The notes under the pieces are model-generated. The model was given only the letters and a program-made list of their open reading frames with translations, did not search any database and was not told the origin of the DNA. Both the position numbers and the translations under genes were made by a program. Of a stretch of 64,000 bases of DNA, positions 24,371 through 32,826 are shown piece after piece. Source of the DNA: Curtobacterium sp. VKM Ac-2922 (lineage in GTDB: Bacteria; Actinomycetota; Actinomycetes; Actinomycetales; Microbacteriaceae); assembly GCF_022815645.1 (NCBI RefSeq), contig NZ_JALGRO010000002.1, forward strand, positions 62,001 to 126,000, read 5' to 3'. Numbering within the stretch: position 1 is the stretch's first letter; the number at the start of each line of letters is the position of its first letter.

Positions 24371-25254
24371 CGGAGGTAGTCCATCAGGGTCGGCTGCAGG
24401 ACCTTCGCGGTGACGGCGAGGGCTGCCTGGTAGTTGGTCTGCTGCACCTGCAGGTCGAGGACGGCCTTGGCCAGGTCCTTGTCCTCGACCGACGAGCGCC
24501 GTGCCTCGAGGTCGACGGATGCCGACTTCAGGGACGACTGCGCGGCGAGGGCGGCCGCGTGCCGGACACCGACGTCGGCCTGGGCCCCGCGCACCGTGTC
24601 GATGCGGGCGTCGAGGTCGTTGAGCCTCGGGTTCACGTTCACGCCGTTCTGCAGGTCGGTGACGATCGAGGAGATGGTGGCGAAGACGGACTCGGCGCCC
24701 GAGCCGAACACGGCGGTGCCGGTGGTGTCCACACGCACCGAGGTGCCGTCCCCGATGCGGCGGTCGACGGGTGCGGTCGAGGACGTCCAGCCGGTGGACG
24801 GGTCGAACACGGTGGCGGCGGTGGACGCGCCGGCGAAGACGGAGCGGGTGCCGTACTTCGTGTTCGCGCTCGATGCCAGGTCGGCGGCCAGGCCCTGGAA
24901 CTGGGTGATCATGGCAGCACGGTCGGTGTCGCCCATCGTGCCGGAGTTCGCCGCCTGCACGGTCAGGTCGCGCACCTTCGACAGCACGGAGTACACGTCG
25001 CCCAGGGCGCTGTCGGTCGTGGCGAGCCAGCCGGCGGCGTCGTTGGCGTTCCGCGCGTACTGCGCGTTCGCTGCCTGGTCCTTGCGGACCTGCATCGCCG
25101 ACGCGGTGCCGACGGGGTCGTCGGACGGACGCCCGATCGCCTTGAGCGTGGTGGCCTGGTCCGTCAGCTGCGCGAGCTTGGCGGCACCGGCCTGCAGCCG
25201 CGACGTGGCGGCTGCCATGGACATCTGGGTGGTGACCCGGGTGATCATCGTCAT
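24367..25254 (-). CDS. flgL: Flagellar hook-associated protein FlgL (HAP3)
   Basis: A 295-aa flagellin-like protein beginning MTMITRVTTQMSMAAATSRL. A second ATG two codons in (25248) has better spacing from GGGAGG and may be the true start. The N- and C-terminal helices (RPSDDPVGTASAMQVRKDQA; VLDLQVQQTNYQAALAVTAK) match the flagellin/HAP3 fold. FlgL forms the junction between the hook-side FlgK ring and the filament. Start and stop codons overlap those of flgK and fliW. Confidence 0.92.
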   Translation of the reverse strand: MTMITRVTTQMSMAAATSRLQAGAAKLAQLTDQATTLKAIGRPSDDPVGTASAMQVRKDQAANAQYARNANDAAGWLATTDSALGDVYSVLSKVRDLTVQAANSGTMGDTDRAAMITQFQGLAADLASSANTKYGTRSVFAGASTAATVFDPSTGWTSSTAPVDRRIGDGTSVRVDTTGTAVFGSGAESVFATISSIVTDLQNGVNVNPRLNDLDARIDTVRGAQADVGVRHAAALAAQSSLKSASVDLEARRSSVEDKDLAKAVLDLQVQQTNYQAALAVTAKVLQPTLMDYLR

Positions 25255-26672
25255 CCCCTCCCGACCAGGCCGACGCGGTTGATCAGCGTGTCGAGCATCT
25301 CGTCGACGGCGGTCAGGACGCGGGCTGCGCCCTGGTAGGCGTGCTGGTAGCTCAACAGGTTCACGTTCTCCTCGTCCAGGTCGACCCCGGCACCGGACTG
25401 CTGCTGGCTCTGCGCGTTGGTCAGGGCGAGTCCGGACAGCGTCGCCTCGGACGTGGCCGACCGGGAGGCCGTGCCCACCCCTGCCACGAACGTCGCCCAG
25501 GACGCATCGGGTGCGTCCACGGCGGCGCCGAGCTGGCCGATGGCGTCCGCCACCCGGCCGTCGTGGTCGCCCGCCGCGTTCCGCGTCGCGATGCCGCTGG
25601 CATCGGTCGGCACGACGGTCAGGCCCTGCGCCGCGGGGACGCCGGCGGACAGGGCGAAGAAGTCGACGCCCGTGGTGCCGGCCGGCGTGGTGCCGGCGTG
25701 GTGTGCGGCGTTGACCTGCGTGGCGAGGGCGGTGGCGACCCGGTCGTAGGCGGCCGAGGCCTGGGCGAGCGCGCCGCCGGTGCCGTTGGCGGTCGCGGGC
25801 GCCAGGAGCGACACGTTGCCGGCGATCGATCCGCCGGTCAGGGCGACGGCCGATCCGGAGCCGGAGGTCCAGGTGAGCGTCACGCCCGTGGCGTCGCCCA
25901 GGCGCGTGCCGCCGCCGAGCGCGACGGAGCGGGCGTCGCTGCCCTGCACCAGCGGGTTGCCGCCGATCAGGACGTCCACGGTGCCGTCGGCGTTCGTGCG
26001 GGTCGTCCCGCCGGCCAGCGACGCGATCTGCTGGGTGAGCTGGTCCCGCTGGTCCATCAGCTCGTTGGCGTTCCCGCCACCGGCGACGGTGGTGCGGATG
26101 CGGCCGTTCAGGTCGGCGACCTGCTTCGCGGCGTCGTTCAGCTGCGTGACCTGTCCGGCGACGGTGGCTCGGACGGCGGTCCACTGCGCGTCGACGGCCT
26201 CGGAGCCGCTGGACAGTGCCGCGGCGACCGTACCGGCGGCGCCGATGAGCGCCGTGGCGGCTCCCGGGTCGTCGGTGTGGGTGGCGAGGTCGCTCCACGC
26301 GGACCACATCGTGTCGAGCTTCGTGGCGAGACCGTCGGCGCCCGGCTCGTGCAGCCCGGACTCCAGCTGGTCGAGGGCGGTCGCGCGGGTGGTGGCGTAC
26401 GCCGAGGAACCGGCGGCGGCGCGGACACCGGCGTCGAGCGTCATCGACCCCAGCCGGGCGATGCCGTCGATCGACACACCCTGTCCGGCCAGGGCCGCGG
26501 TGCCCCGCATGAACCCGGTCTGCACGGCGGGGACCGACGACTGGGTGACGCGCTGACGGGTGTAGCCGGCGGTGCCGGCGTTGGCGATGTTCTGGCCCGT
26601 GACCTCGATGCCGGCGCGGGCGGCGCTCAGGCCGGAGTACGCGGTGGCGAGGGAGCCGAAGGTGCTGACCAC
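25251..26672 (-). CDS. flgK: Flagellar hook-associated protein FlgK (HAP1)
   Basis: A 473-aa protein from GTG 26672. It opens VVSTFGSLATAYSGLSAARA and then EVTGQNIANAGTAGYTRQRV, the standard rod/hook/HAP N-terminal motif. The C-terminus (VDLDEENVNLLSYQHAYQGA) carries the matching helix. FlgK joins hook to filament. The frame is open further upstream into flgN, but homology begins at this GTG. It follows flgN after four bases. Confidence 0.92.
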   Translation of the reverse strand: MVSTFGSLATAYSGLSAARAGIEVTGQNIANAGTAGYTRQRVTQSSVPAVQTGFMRGTAALAGQGVSIDGIARLGSMTLDAGVRAAAGSSAYATTRATALDQLESGLHEPGADGLATKLDTMWSAWSDLATHTDDPGAATALIGAAGTVAAALSSGSEAVDAQWTAVRATVAGQVTQLNDAAKQVADLNGRIRTTVAGGGNANELMDQRDQLTQQIASLAGGTTRTNADGTVDVLIGGNPLVQGSDARSVALGGGTRLGDATGVTLTWTSGSGSAVALTGGSIAGNVSLLAPATANGTGGALAQASAAYDRVATALATQVNAAHHAGTTPAGTTGVDFFALSAGVPAAQGLTVVPTDASGIATRNAAGDHDGRVADAIGQLGAAVDAPDASWATFVAGVGTASRSATSEATLSGLALTNAQSQQQSGAGVDLDEENVNLLSYQHAYQGAARVLTAVDEMLDTLINRVGLVGRG

Positions 26673-26676
26673 GGTG

Positions 26677-27162
26677 TCACAGGCTCCCGTCGAACAGGCG
26701 TGCTTCGCCCGAGGCGCGCCCGGACGTGCCGGTCGCGTCGTAGGTCGCAGTGTCGCCGACCGTGCCGGCGAGGGTCTCCTCGGTGGCCTGGGCGGCGGTG
26801 CGCAGGAAGCGGTCGTTCTCGTCGCGGAGCGTGCCGATGTGGGTCGTGAGCTCGAGCATCGCCTGCAGGTGCGATGCCAGGATCTCGCCCCACGGACCCG
26901 AGGGCGCAGCAGCGACGACCTCACGCAGGGGAGCCGCGGGGTCGACGCCCCACTCCTCGGCGACGGCGGCGCTCTGCGCGCTGCGCTCGAGCCCGGTCGT
27001 GCGGAGCCGCTGGAGCACCTGCTCGACCTCGCGGCTGGCGTGCGACACCCAGCGGGAGCGCCCGGCGGCGAGCAGCAGCTGCTCCTCCTCCAGCTTGAAC
27101 GTGAGCAGCTCGAGCAGTTCTCGTTCGCGCCAGAGCACGGCGGACAGGTCGTTCACGCTCAT
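26677..27162 (-). CDS. flgN: FlgN-like flagellar export chaperone
   Basis: A 161-aa helical protein beginning MSVNDLSAVLWRERELLELL. Two adjacent ATGs exist (27165, 27162); GGGAGGAG precedes both. The pattern of a long N-terminal helix with LTFKLEEEQLLLAAGRSRWV is typical of FlgN, which escorts FlgK and FlgL to the export gate. It is the first gene of the minus-strand operon and lies downstream of a sigma-28-like promoter. Confidence 0.82.
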   Translation of the reverse strand: MSVNDLSAVLWRERELLELLTFKLEEEQLLLAAGRSRWVSHASREVEQVLQRLRTTGLERSAQSAAVAEEWGVDPAAPLREVVAAAPSGPWGEILASHLQAMLELTTHIGTLRDENDRFLRTAAQATEETLAGTVGDTATYDATGTSGRASGEARLFDGSL

Positions 27163-27212
27163 CATCTCCTCCCGGTGTCGGTCGTCTTGCGGACACCGGG
27201 GACTATCGGTCG

Positions 27213-27239
27213 GGGCGGGCGCCCCGTAAGCGCGCGGCC
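27213..27239 (-). promoter_or_regulatory. Sigma-28-like promoter of flgN-flgK-flgL-fliW
   Basis: On the minus strand TTAC is followed by 15 bases and ACCGATAG, close to the FliA/WhiG consensus TAAA-N15-GCCGATAA. It lies about 50 bases upstream of flgN. The same -10 sequence is found in front of flgB. Confidence 0.65.
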
Positions 27240-27341
27240 CTCGAGTGCGGTCACGCGATCGGCCGCCACCTCCACTCCGGGGGACAAACACGCAGCCCGG
27301 ATCGGTCATGTCCCCCCAAGTGCGGACACCCGAAACGCCCT

Positions 27342-27362
27342 CGTCCCCCCGCACTGGGGACG
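27342..27362. promoter_or_regulatory. CGTCCCC-N7-GGGGACG palindrome in the flgN-fliA intergenic region
   Basis: A perfect 7-nt inverted repeat with a 7-nt spacer. The 435-bp region 27166-27600 separates the divergent flgN and fliA genes and holds several other GGGGAC/GTCCCC words (near 27204, 27281, 27310, 27415). A GCCGATAC word at 27390 resembles a sigma-28 -10 box but lacks a -35. A role as regulator binding sites for flagellar control is inferred; no gene is seen in this stretch. Confidence 0.4.
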
Positions 27363-27600
27363 ATCACAGGGGTGTTCAGCGCTTTGCCAGCCGATACATT
27401 CGAGATGCACACCGGGGGACACCCCGGGACGCGCCACGGGGGCGCGGAGTGCACCGCCCGGAGGGAACCGGGTGGTCTTCGGCGTACTCACCGGCCACGA
27501 CGCGGCCGGTGTTCGTCGTGCCCACCGACCGGGTGGGACACACGACGATGGCGAGCCCCACGGACGGGGACACACCGATCGAGACGACCAGGGGAAGCGC

Positions 27601-28419
27601 ATGGACCGCACCGAACGCAACGCGATGATCACCGAGCACCTGCCGCTCGTGGGCTACATCGTGTCCGACGTCCGTGCACGAGCCACCCACCTCGACCGCG
27701 ACGACCTGGCCGCCGTCGGCTCGCTCGCCCTGGTCGCCGCCGCCGAGGCGTTCGACCCGACGCTCGGCGTGCCGTTCGGCGCGTACGCCCGGACCCGCAT
27801 CACCGGTGCCATCGCCGACGACATGCGCTCCGCCGACTGGGCCAGCCGCGGGACCCGCAAGCGCATCCGCGAGACCCTCGCGACGCGTGAGGCGCTGACG
27901 TCCCAGCTCGGCCGCAGCGTCTCCGTGCAGGAGGTCGCCGACGCGATGGGCGTGGACCGTCAGACCGCGCTCGATGCGATGAGCGACGCCGGCCGCACCG
28001 TGACCGCGATCGACGAGACCGTGCACGACACCGTCGCCGCCGACCTGCCGCTGCCCGGCGACGACCTGGTCGAGACCGAACGTCGCCGCTACCTCCGCGC
28101 TGCCGTCGAGGCGCTGCCGGAGCGGATGCGGTACGTCGTCGAGGCGGTCTACTTCGGCGACCGGTCCGTGACCGAGGTCGCCGCAGAGCTCGGCATCACG
28201 CACTCCGCGGTGTCGCAGCAGCGCTCCGAGGCGATGCGCCTGCTGCGCGACGGCCTCGCCACGCACTACGGCGACGGCGGCGCCGCTCCCGAGCCGGTCT
28301 CGCGCACGACCGCCGCGCGCCGGAGCGCATACCTGGCACGGGTCGCGACGAACGCCGCGGTCGGTGTCGCCCGCGCGGTGCAGGACGCGACGAGCGGCCA
28401 CCAGGTGGTCGCCAGTTGA
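27601..28419 (+). CDS. fliA: Flagellar RNA polymerase sigma factor FliA (sigma-28)
   Basis: A 272-aa sigma-70 family protein. ATG 27601 follows AGGGGAAG. Region 2 (RDDLAAVGSLALVAAAEAFD, then GAYARTRITGAIADDMRSAD) matches FliA/WhiG, region 3 is GRSVSVQEVADAMGVD, and region 4 ends TEVAAELGITHSAVSQQRSE. It would direct RNA polymerase to flagellin and late flagellar promoters; sites matching its consensus lie upstream of fliC, flgB and flgN. The C-terminal 45 residues after region 4 are an unusual extra tail. Confidence 0.9.
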   Translation: MDRTERNAMITEHLPLVGYIVSDVRARATHLDRDDLAAVGSLALVAAAEAFDPTLGVPFGAYARTRITGAIADDMRSADWASRGTRKRIRETLATREALTSQLGRSVSVQEVADAMGVDRQTALDAMSDAGRTVTAIDETVHDTVAADLPLPGDDLVETERRRYLRAAVEALPERMRYVVEAVYFGDRSVTEVAAELGITHSAVSQQRSEAMRLLRDGLATHYGDGGAAPEPVSRTTAARRSAYLARVATNAAVGVARAVQDATSGHQVVAS

Positions 28420-28459
28420 TCGTGGGGGACCGGCGCCGAGGAAATCGTGCCGGTTCTCC

Positions 28460-28486
28460 TAACGCCTCCGGTCGTTCGGCCGACAG
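28460..28486 (+). promoter_or_regulatory. Sigma-28-like promoter of fliC
   Basis: TAAC, 15 bases, then GCCGACAG, matching the FliA consensus TAAA-N15-GCCGATAA at nine of twelve positions with correct spacing. The start of transcription would be about 55 bases before fliC. Confidence 0.65.
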
Positions 28487-28546
28487 GCAACCATGTCAGC
28501 CCACGGACGGGCAGACGAAGACCCAGAATTCACGGAGGAAACCACC

Positions 28547-29386
28547 ATGGGTATGTCCATCAACACCAACCTCTCGGCACTCAACACGTACCGGAACCTC
28601 AACGCGACGCAGGGCGACCTGTCGAAGTCCCTCGAGAAGCTCTCGAGCGGCCTCCGCATCAACCGTGCCGCTGACGACGCTTCGGGCCTGACGATCTCCG
28701 AGGGACTGAAGTCCCAGGTCGGTGGCCTCACGGTCGCCGCCCGCAACGCGCAGGACGGCATCTCCGTCGTGCAGACCGCTGAAGGTGGGCTCACCGAGAC
28801 CCACTCGATCCTCCAGCGCATGCGCGACCTGGCAGTGCAGGCCGGCAACGACTCGAACAACGAGGACTCGCGGACCGCGATCAGCACCGAGGTCGGGCAG
28901 CTCACCCAGGAGCTCACCCGCATCTCGGCCTCGACCAACTTCAACGGCATCAACCTGCTCGACGGCTCCGCCGGCACCGCAGGCGTGCTGAAGTTCCAGG
29001 TCGGCGCCAACGGTGACGCGGCCAGCCAGATCGACGTGGACCTGTCGAAGTCGAGCGTCAAGGACGTGGCCACCGCGGTCGGCGCCCTGAAGTTCGACAG
29101 CGCTGACGACGCCCAGGCGTCCATCACCGCACTCGACGCGCAGATCAAGTACGTCTCCTCGGCTCGTTCGAACATCGGTGCCATCCAGAACCGCTTCGAC
29201 CACGCCATCAACGTGACGAACGTGGCGAAGGAGAACCTCACCGCGGCGTCCTCGCGCATCACCGACGTCGACATGGCGGAGGAGATGGTCAAGTACACGC
29301 GCGACAACATCCTCAGCCAGGCCGGCACGTCGATGCTCGCGCAGGCGAACCAGAGCACGCAGGGCGTCCTGTCGCTGCTCCGCTAG
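28547..29386 (+). CDS. fliC: Flagellin
   Basis: A 279-aa flagellin starting MGMSINTNLSALNTYRNLNA after GGAGGAAACCACC. The N-terminal D0/D1 region includes LSSGLRINRAADDASGLTIS and the C-terminal D0/D1 region ARSNIGAIQNRFDHAINVTN up to QSTQGVLSLLR. There is almost no variable D2/D3 domain, so this is a short, minimal flagellin. It is exported through the flagellar channel and forms the filament. FliS (30887) is the likely chaperone and FliW the likely regulator partner. Confidence 0.96.
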   Translation: MGMSINTNLSALNTYRNLNATQGDLSKSLEKLSSGLRINRAADDASGLTISEGLKSQVGGLTVAARNAQDGISVVQTAEGGLTETHSILQRMRDLAVQAGNDSNNEDSRTAISTEVGQLTQELTRISASTNFNGINLLDGSAGTAGVLKFQVGANGDAASQIDVDLSKSSVKDVATAVGALKFDSADDAQASITALDAQIKYVSSARSNIGAIQNRFDHAINVTNVAKENLTAASSRITDVDMAEEMVKYTRDNILSQAGTSMLAQANQSTQGVLSLLR

Positions 29387-29394
29387 TCGCGACC

Positions 29395-29437
29395 GCGCCG
29401 CTCTCCGGGACAGTTCAGGCCTCCCGGGGAGCGGCGC
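29395..29437 (+). terminator. Hairpin between fliC and fliD
   Basis: A 16-bp stem (GCGCCGCTCTCCGGGA pairing with TCCCGGGGAGCGGCGC through one G-U) around an 11-nt loop, starting eight bases after the fliC stop. It probably ends or attenuates the abundant fliC transcript before fliD. Confidence 0.75.
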
Positions 29438-29472
29438 ACCACCCCTGACCACAACTGCGCCGAGGAGCCAGG

Positions 29473-30873
29473 ATGTCCACGTCGTCCGTGTCGAGTGGCA
29501 GTTTCGCCATCGACGGTCTCGTGTCCGGGCTCAAGACGACGGACCTCATCAACTCGCTCATGTCGGTCGAGTCGGTGCCGCAGACCCTGCTCAAGAACAA
29601 GGTCACGACGACCAACTCGTTCATCTCGTCGCTGCAGACGATGAACTCGCTGGTGCAGACCCTGGCGTCGAAGGCGGCGGACGCGGCGAAGGCCTCGTCG
29701 CTCGACGTGTACACCGGCACGAGCTCGAGCCCCGGCGCCACGGTGGCGACCGGTGCGAACGCCGCACCCGGTTCGGTGTCGTTCACCGTCGGGTCGACAG
29801 CGGCCGCGCAGGTCGGGGTCACCGCCGCGATGGCGACGTGGTCCACCGGCGCACAGCCGGTGACGATCACGCGCGCCGACGGCACGACCACCACGGTCAC
29901 GCCCGCGTCCGGGTCGCTCGACGACGTCGCATCGGCGATCACCAAGTCCGCCGCGGGCGTCACGGCGACCAAGGTGGCCGCCGGCACCGCGGCCGACGGC
30001 ACGAAGCTCTGGCGGCTGCAGCTCACCGCGACCTCGACCGGCGCCGCCGGGGCGTTCACCGTCCACCGCGGCACGGCCGACCAGGTCGCTGCCGGCTCCG
30101 GCACGGACGTCCTCGCCGAGCCCGGTGCGGCCGTCGTCCGCACGGCCTCCGACGCCTCGGTCACGCTCTGGGCCGGCACCGCCGCGGCGCAGACCGTGAC
30201 GAGCGCGTCGAACACGTTCACGGACCTGCTGCCCGGTGTCACGGTCACGGTCTCACAAGCGACCACCGACCCGGTGACGGTCACCGTCGCCCGGGACACC
30301 ACGAAGGCACAGTCGGTCGCCTCCGGCCTGGTCGACGCGATGAACGCCATCGCGAAGTACTACGGGTCGAACACCGGCGTCACGAACACGACGAGCGCCA
30401 CCTCGGGCACGACGACGACCACGGCCGGTGTGCTGCTCGGTGACGCCACCACGCGCGACGCCATGCAGCGCCTGTCGAGCACGATGTCGGCACCCGTGAA
30501 CGGCAGGTCCCCGTCGTCGATCGGCATCTCGATCACCAAGGACGGCGACTTCACCTTCGACCCGGACGCCTTCCAGAAGGCCCTGGCAGCCGACCCCGAG
30601 GGCACGCAGGCAGTCGTCTCCGGACTCGCGACCACCGTCGGTGCCGCCGCCACCGCGATCTCGGACAAGTACACCGGGTCGCTCACCACCGCGATCAGTG
30701 GACAGCAGTCCGTGGTCAAGGACCTCAACGACCAGATCGACCGCTGGACGGACCGCCTGGCATCGCGCAAGTCGGCGTTGCAGACGCAGTACGCCGCGCT
30801 CGAGACCAACCTCAGCAAGCTCCAGTCGCAGTCGAGCTGGCTCTCCAGCCAGATCGCGTCGATGTCGAGCTGA
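29473..30873 (+). CDS. fliD: Flagellar filament cap protein FliD (HAP2)
   Basis: A 466-aa protein, ATG 29473 after GAGGAG. The N-terminal FliD domain shows FAIDGLVSGLKTTDLINSLM and the C-terminal domain ends with a coiled coil (VKDLNDQIDRWTDRLASRKS, then LSKLQSQSSWLSSQIASM). The middle is rich in Thr, Ala and Ser. FliD caps the filament and folds incoming flagellin. It is followed after 13 bases by fliS. Confidence 0.92.
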   Translation: MSTSSVSSGSFAIDGLVSGLKTTDLINSLMSVESVPQTLLKNKVTTTNSFISSLQTMNSLVQTLASKAADAAKASSLDVYTGTSSSPGATVATGANAAPGSVSFTVGSTAAAQVGVTAAMATWSTGAQPVTITRADGTTTTVTPASGSLDDVASAITKSAAGVTATKVAAGTAADGTKLWRLQLTATSTGAAGAFTVHRGTADQVAAGSGTDVLAEPGAAVVRTASDASVTLWAGTAAAQTVTSASNTFTDLLPGVTVTVSQATTDPVTVTVARDTTKAQSVASGLVDAMNAIAKYYGSNTGVTNTTSATSGTTTTTAGVLLGDATTRDAMQRLSSTMSAPVNGRSPSSIGISITKDGDFTFDPDAFQKALAADPEGTQAVVSGLATTVGAAATAISDKYTGSLTTAISGQQSVVKDLNDQIDRWTDRLASRKSALQTQYAALETNLSKLQSQSSWLSSQIASMSS

Positions 30874-30886
30874 TCGGGACACCACC

Positions 30887-31315
30887 ATGACGTACGACAA
30901 CCTCTCGCAGCGCCGCCGTGCGCAGTACACGAACGAGTCCGTGCTGTCGGCAACGCCGGCGCAGCTCGTCACGATGCTGTACGACCGGCTGCTGCTCGAC
31001 CTGCACCGTGCCGAGGCCGCGCAGACGACGAACGACTGGGATGCCGCCCGCGACCAGCTGCTGCACGCCCAGGCCATCGTCGGCGAGCTCTCGTCCACGC
31101 TGCGCATCGACGCGTGGGACGGCGGCGAGGGCCTGCTGGCGATCTACAACTACGCGTCGACCTCGCTCATCACCGCGAACGTCCACCGCGACGTGCAGGC
31201 CACCCGCGACTGCATCCGGATCCTCGAGCCGCTGCGCCGGGCCTGGCACGACGCGGCCAGCACCATGACCGCGACCGCACCGGTCGCATCGGGCGGAGCC
31301 CTCGGTGTCGCCTGA
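30887..31315 (+). CDS. fliS: Flagellin export chaperone FliS
   Basis: A 142-aa helical protein, ATG 30887. It contains the family start YTNESVLSATPAQLVTMLYD and the hallmark RLLLDLHRAEAA. FliS binds the C-terminus of flagellin and prevents it from polymerising in the cytoplasm. The next gene starts inside its 3' end, so they are coupled. Confidence 0.9.
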   Translation: MTYDNLSQRRRAQYTNESVLSATPAQLVTMLYDRLLLDLHRAEAAQTTNDWDAARDQLLHAQAIVGELSSTLRIDAWDGGEGLLAIYNYASTSLITANVHRDVQATRDCIRILEPLRRAWHDAASTMTATAPVASGGALGVA

Positions 31316-31598
31316 ACAGCGGGACGCGGCACACCGCGCCGAGTGGGAGGCCGTGCTCACCGTCCTGGAACGGGCGGCGGTCGACGACGACCCGGCCCCC
31401 TGGCTCGCGCCGACCGGGCTGGGACCGGTGCCGCGCGCACTGATGGGGCGGGCCTCCCGGCTGCTCGCCGCCCAGCACGACCGCATGCAGTCCCTGGAGC
31501 GGCAGCGCCGCGCCACCCTCGAGCACCTCGGCGCCCTGCGCCAGGTCGACGCGACCCGCGAGCCGCAGCGCTCGGTCTACCTCGACGCCAGCGCGTAG
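31305..31598 (+). CDS. Small flagellar-cluster protein, FliT-like position
   Basis: A 97-aa helical protein from GTG 31305, overlapping fliS by 11 bases. The sequence (LTVLERAAVDDDPAPWLAPT, LLAAQHDRMQSLERQRRATL) has no clear family match, but fliD-fliS is often followed by fliT, the FliD chaperone, so a similar role is plausible. The following 162 bases up to flgB contain the flgB promoter. Confidence 0.6.
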   Translation: MSPEQRDAAHRAEWEAVLTVLERAAVDDDPAPWLAPTGLGPVPRALMGRASRLLAAQHDRMQSLERQRRATLEHLGALRQVDATREPQRSVYLDASA

Positions 31599-31630
31599 GC
31601 GCCCTCCCGGCCCCCGTTCGGGGCGAGCAC

Positions 31631-31658
31631 TAACGAGCCCGACGCGACCCACCGATAG
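31631..31658 (+). promoter_or_regulatory. Sigma-28-like promoter of the flgB operon
   Basis: TAAC, 16 bases, then ACCGATAG. The -10 octamer is the same as the one in front of flgN. It lies about 100 bases upstream of flgB, which heads a twelve-gene operon. Confidence 0.6.
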
Positions 31659-31760
31659 CGCACCACGAGCACGGATCGCTCGACCACCGGCCACGGATCG
31701 GCCACCACCGCACGACGTCATCACCGCACCGGCGATGTCGTCCTGACGAGGGGGACCCCC

Positions 31761-32105
31761 GTGTTGGATTCCGTGACGTCGTCCGCGCTGCAGAGTGCGC
31801 TCGACGGGCTGTCGATGCGCCAGCGCGTGATCGCGAACAACATCGCGAACGTCAACACCACGAACTACCACGCCGAGAAGGTGCAGTTCGAGGACGCCCT
31901 CGCACAGTCCGTCGTCGACGGGTCCGGCCGCACCACGCCGACCGTCGCACGCTCGCTCGAGCCCACGAACACCAACGGCAACAACGTCAACCTCGACGAG
32001 GAGACGCTGTCGAACATCGACACCGTGCTGCGGTACCAGTTCGCCACGCAGGCGATGAACTCGGAGCTCACGAGCGTCCGTGCGGCGATGCGGACGAACT
32101 CGTGA
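31761..32105 (+). CDS. flgB: Flagellar basal-body rod protein FlgB
   Basis: A 114-aa proximal rod protein, start GTG 31761 (a TTG follows immediately). It has LQSALDGLSMRQRVIANNIA and NVNTTNYHAEKVQFEDAL, the rod/hook N-terminal motif, and the C-terminal helix YQFATQAMNSELTSVRAAM. It forms part of the rod with FlgC, FlgF and FlgG. The stop overlaps the flgC GTG. Confidence 0.93.
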   Translation: MLDSVTSSALQSALDGLSMRQRVIANNIANVNTTNYHAEKVQFEDALAQSVVDGSGRTTPTVARSLEPTNTNGNNVNLDEETLSNIDTVLRYQFATQAMNSELTSVRAAMRTNS

Positions 32106-32497
32106 CGACCTTCGACGCGATCGGCATCGCGAGCACCGGGCTCACCGTGCACCGCAAGTGGCTCGACGCCATCTCGGACAACATCGCCAACGTCAACACG
32201 GTCCGGTCGATGGACGACTCGGCGTTCCAGGCCCGCTACGTCGAGGTGCAGGAGGGCGCCGGCGTCTCCGGCGCCTACGTCAAGGGCGCCGCGTTCGGCA
32301 GCGCCGCTGGCCGCGTGACCTACGACCCGGACAACCCGCTCGCGAACGCCGAAGGCTACGTCCGCATGCCGGACATCGACCTGGGCACGCAGATGGCGGA
32401 CCTCATCATGGCCCAGCGCGGCTACCAGGCGAACGCCGCCGTGGTCGACCGTGCCAAGACCGCCTACGAGGCGGCACTGCAGATCGGGAAGAACTGA
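32102..32497 (+). CDS. flgC: Flagellar basal-body rod protein FlgC
   Basis: A 131-aa rod protein, GTG 32102. AIGIASTGLTVHRKWLDAIS and DNIANVNTVRSMDDSAFQAR are the conserved N-terminus, and VNMPDI-type sequence (VRMPDIDLGTQMADLIMAQR) the C-terminus. It is coupled to flgB and fliE by overlapping codons. Confidence 0.95.
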   Translation: MTTFDAIGIASTGLTVHRKWLDAISDNIANVNTVRSMDDSAFQARYVEVQEGAGVSGAYVKGAAFGSAAGRVTYDPDNPLANAEGYVRMPDIDLGTQMADLIMAQRGYQANAAVVDRAKTAYEAALQIGKN

Positions 32498-32826
32498 TGC
32501 CCATCGACGCCGTCAACGGCGTGACCACGAACGCGCTCTCCGGTGTGTTCGGCACGTCCCAGGCCACGACGCCCGCAACCAGCAGCCAGCCCACGACCGG
32601 CACCGACGGGTCGTTCGCGGCCAGCCTCGGCAACGCCGTCGACGGGCTGCAGGACCTGCAGAGCACGTCGAAGACCCTGGCCGTCAAGGCCGTCACGGGC
32701 AACCTCGACGACATCCACGACGCCACCATCGCGTCCACCCGCGCGCAGGTCACGCTCGAGCTCGTCGCGGCGGTCCGCAACAAGGGCGTCGACGCCTTCA
32801 ACGAGATCATGAGGATGCAGGCCTGA
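32497..32826 (+). CDS. fliE: Flagellar hook-basal body protein FliE
   Basis: A 109-aa protein, ATG 32497 sharing bases with the flgC stop. The C-terminal half (IHDATIASTRAQVTLELVAA, VRNKGVDAFNEIMRMQA) is the FliE signature. FliE links the MS ring to the rod. The N-terminal 40 residues are Thr/Ser-rich and variable. Confidence 0.92.
   Translation: MPIDAVNGVTTNALSGVFGTSQATTPATSSQPTTGTDGSFAASLGNAVDGLQDLQSTSKTLAVKAVTGNLDDIHDATIASTRAQVTLELVAAVRNKGVDAFNEIMRMQA

Noticed and set aside
27390-27397. GCCGATAC as a sigma-28 promoter for fliA itself
   Set aside because: The -10 word fits, but the -35 position (27371-27374) reads GGTG, far from TAAA.
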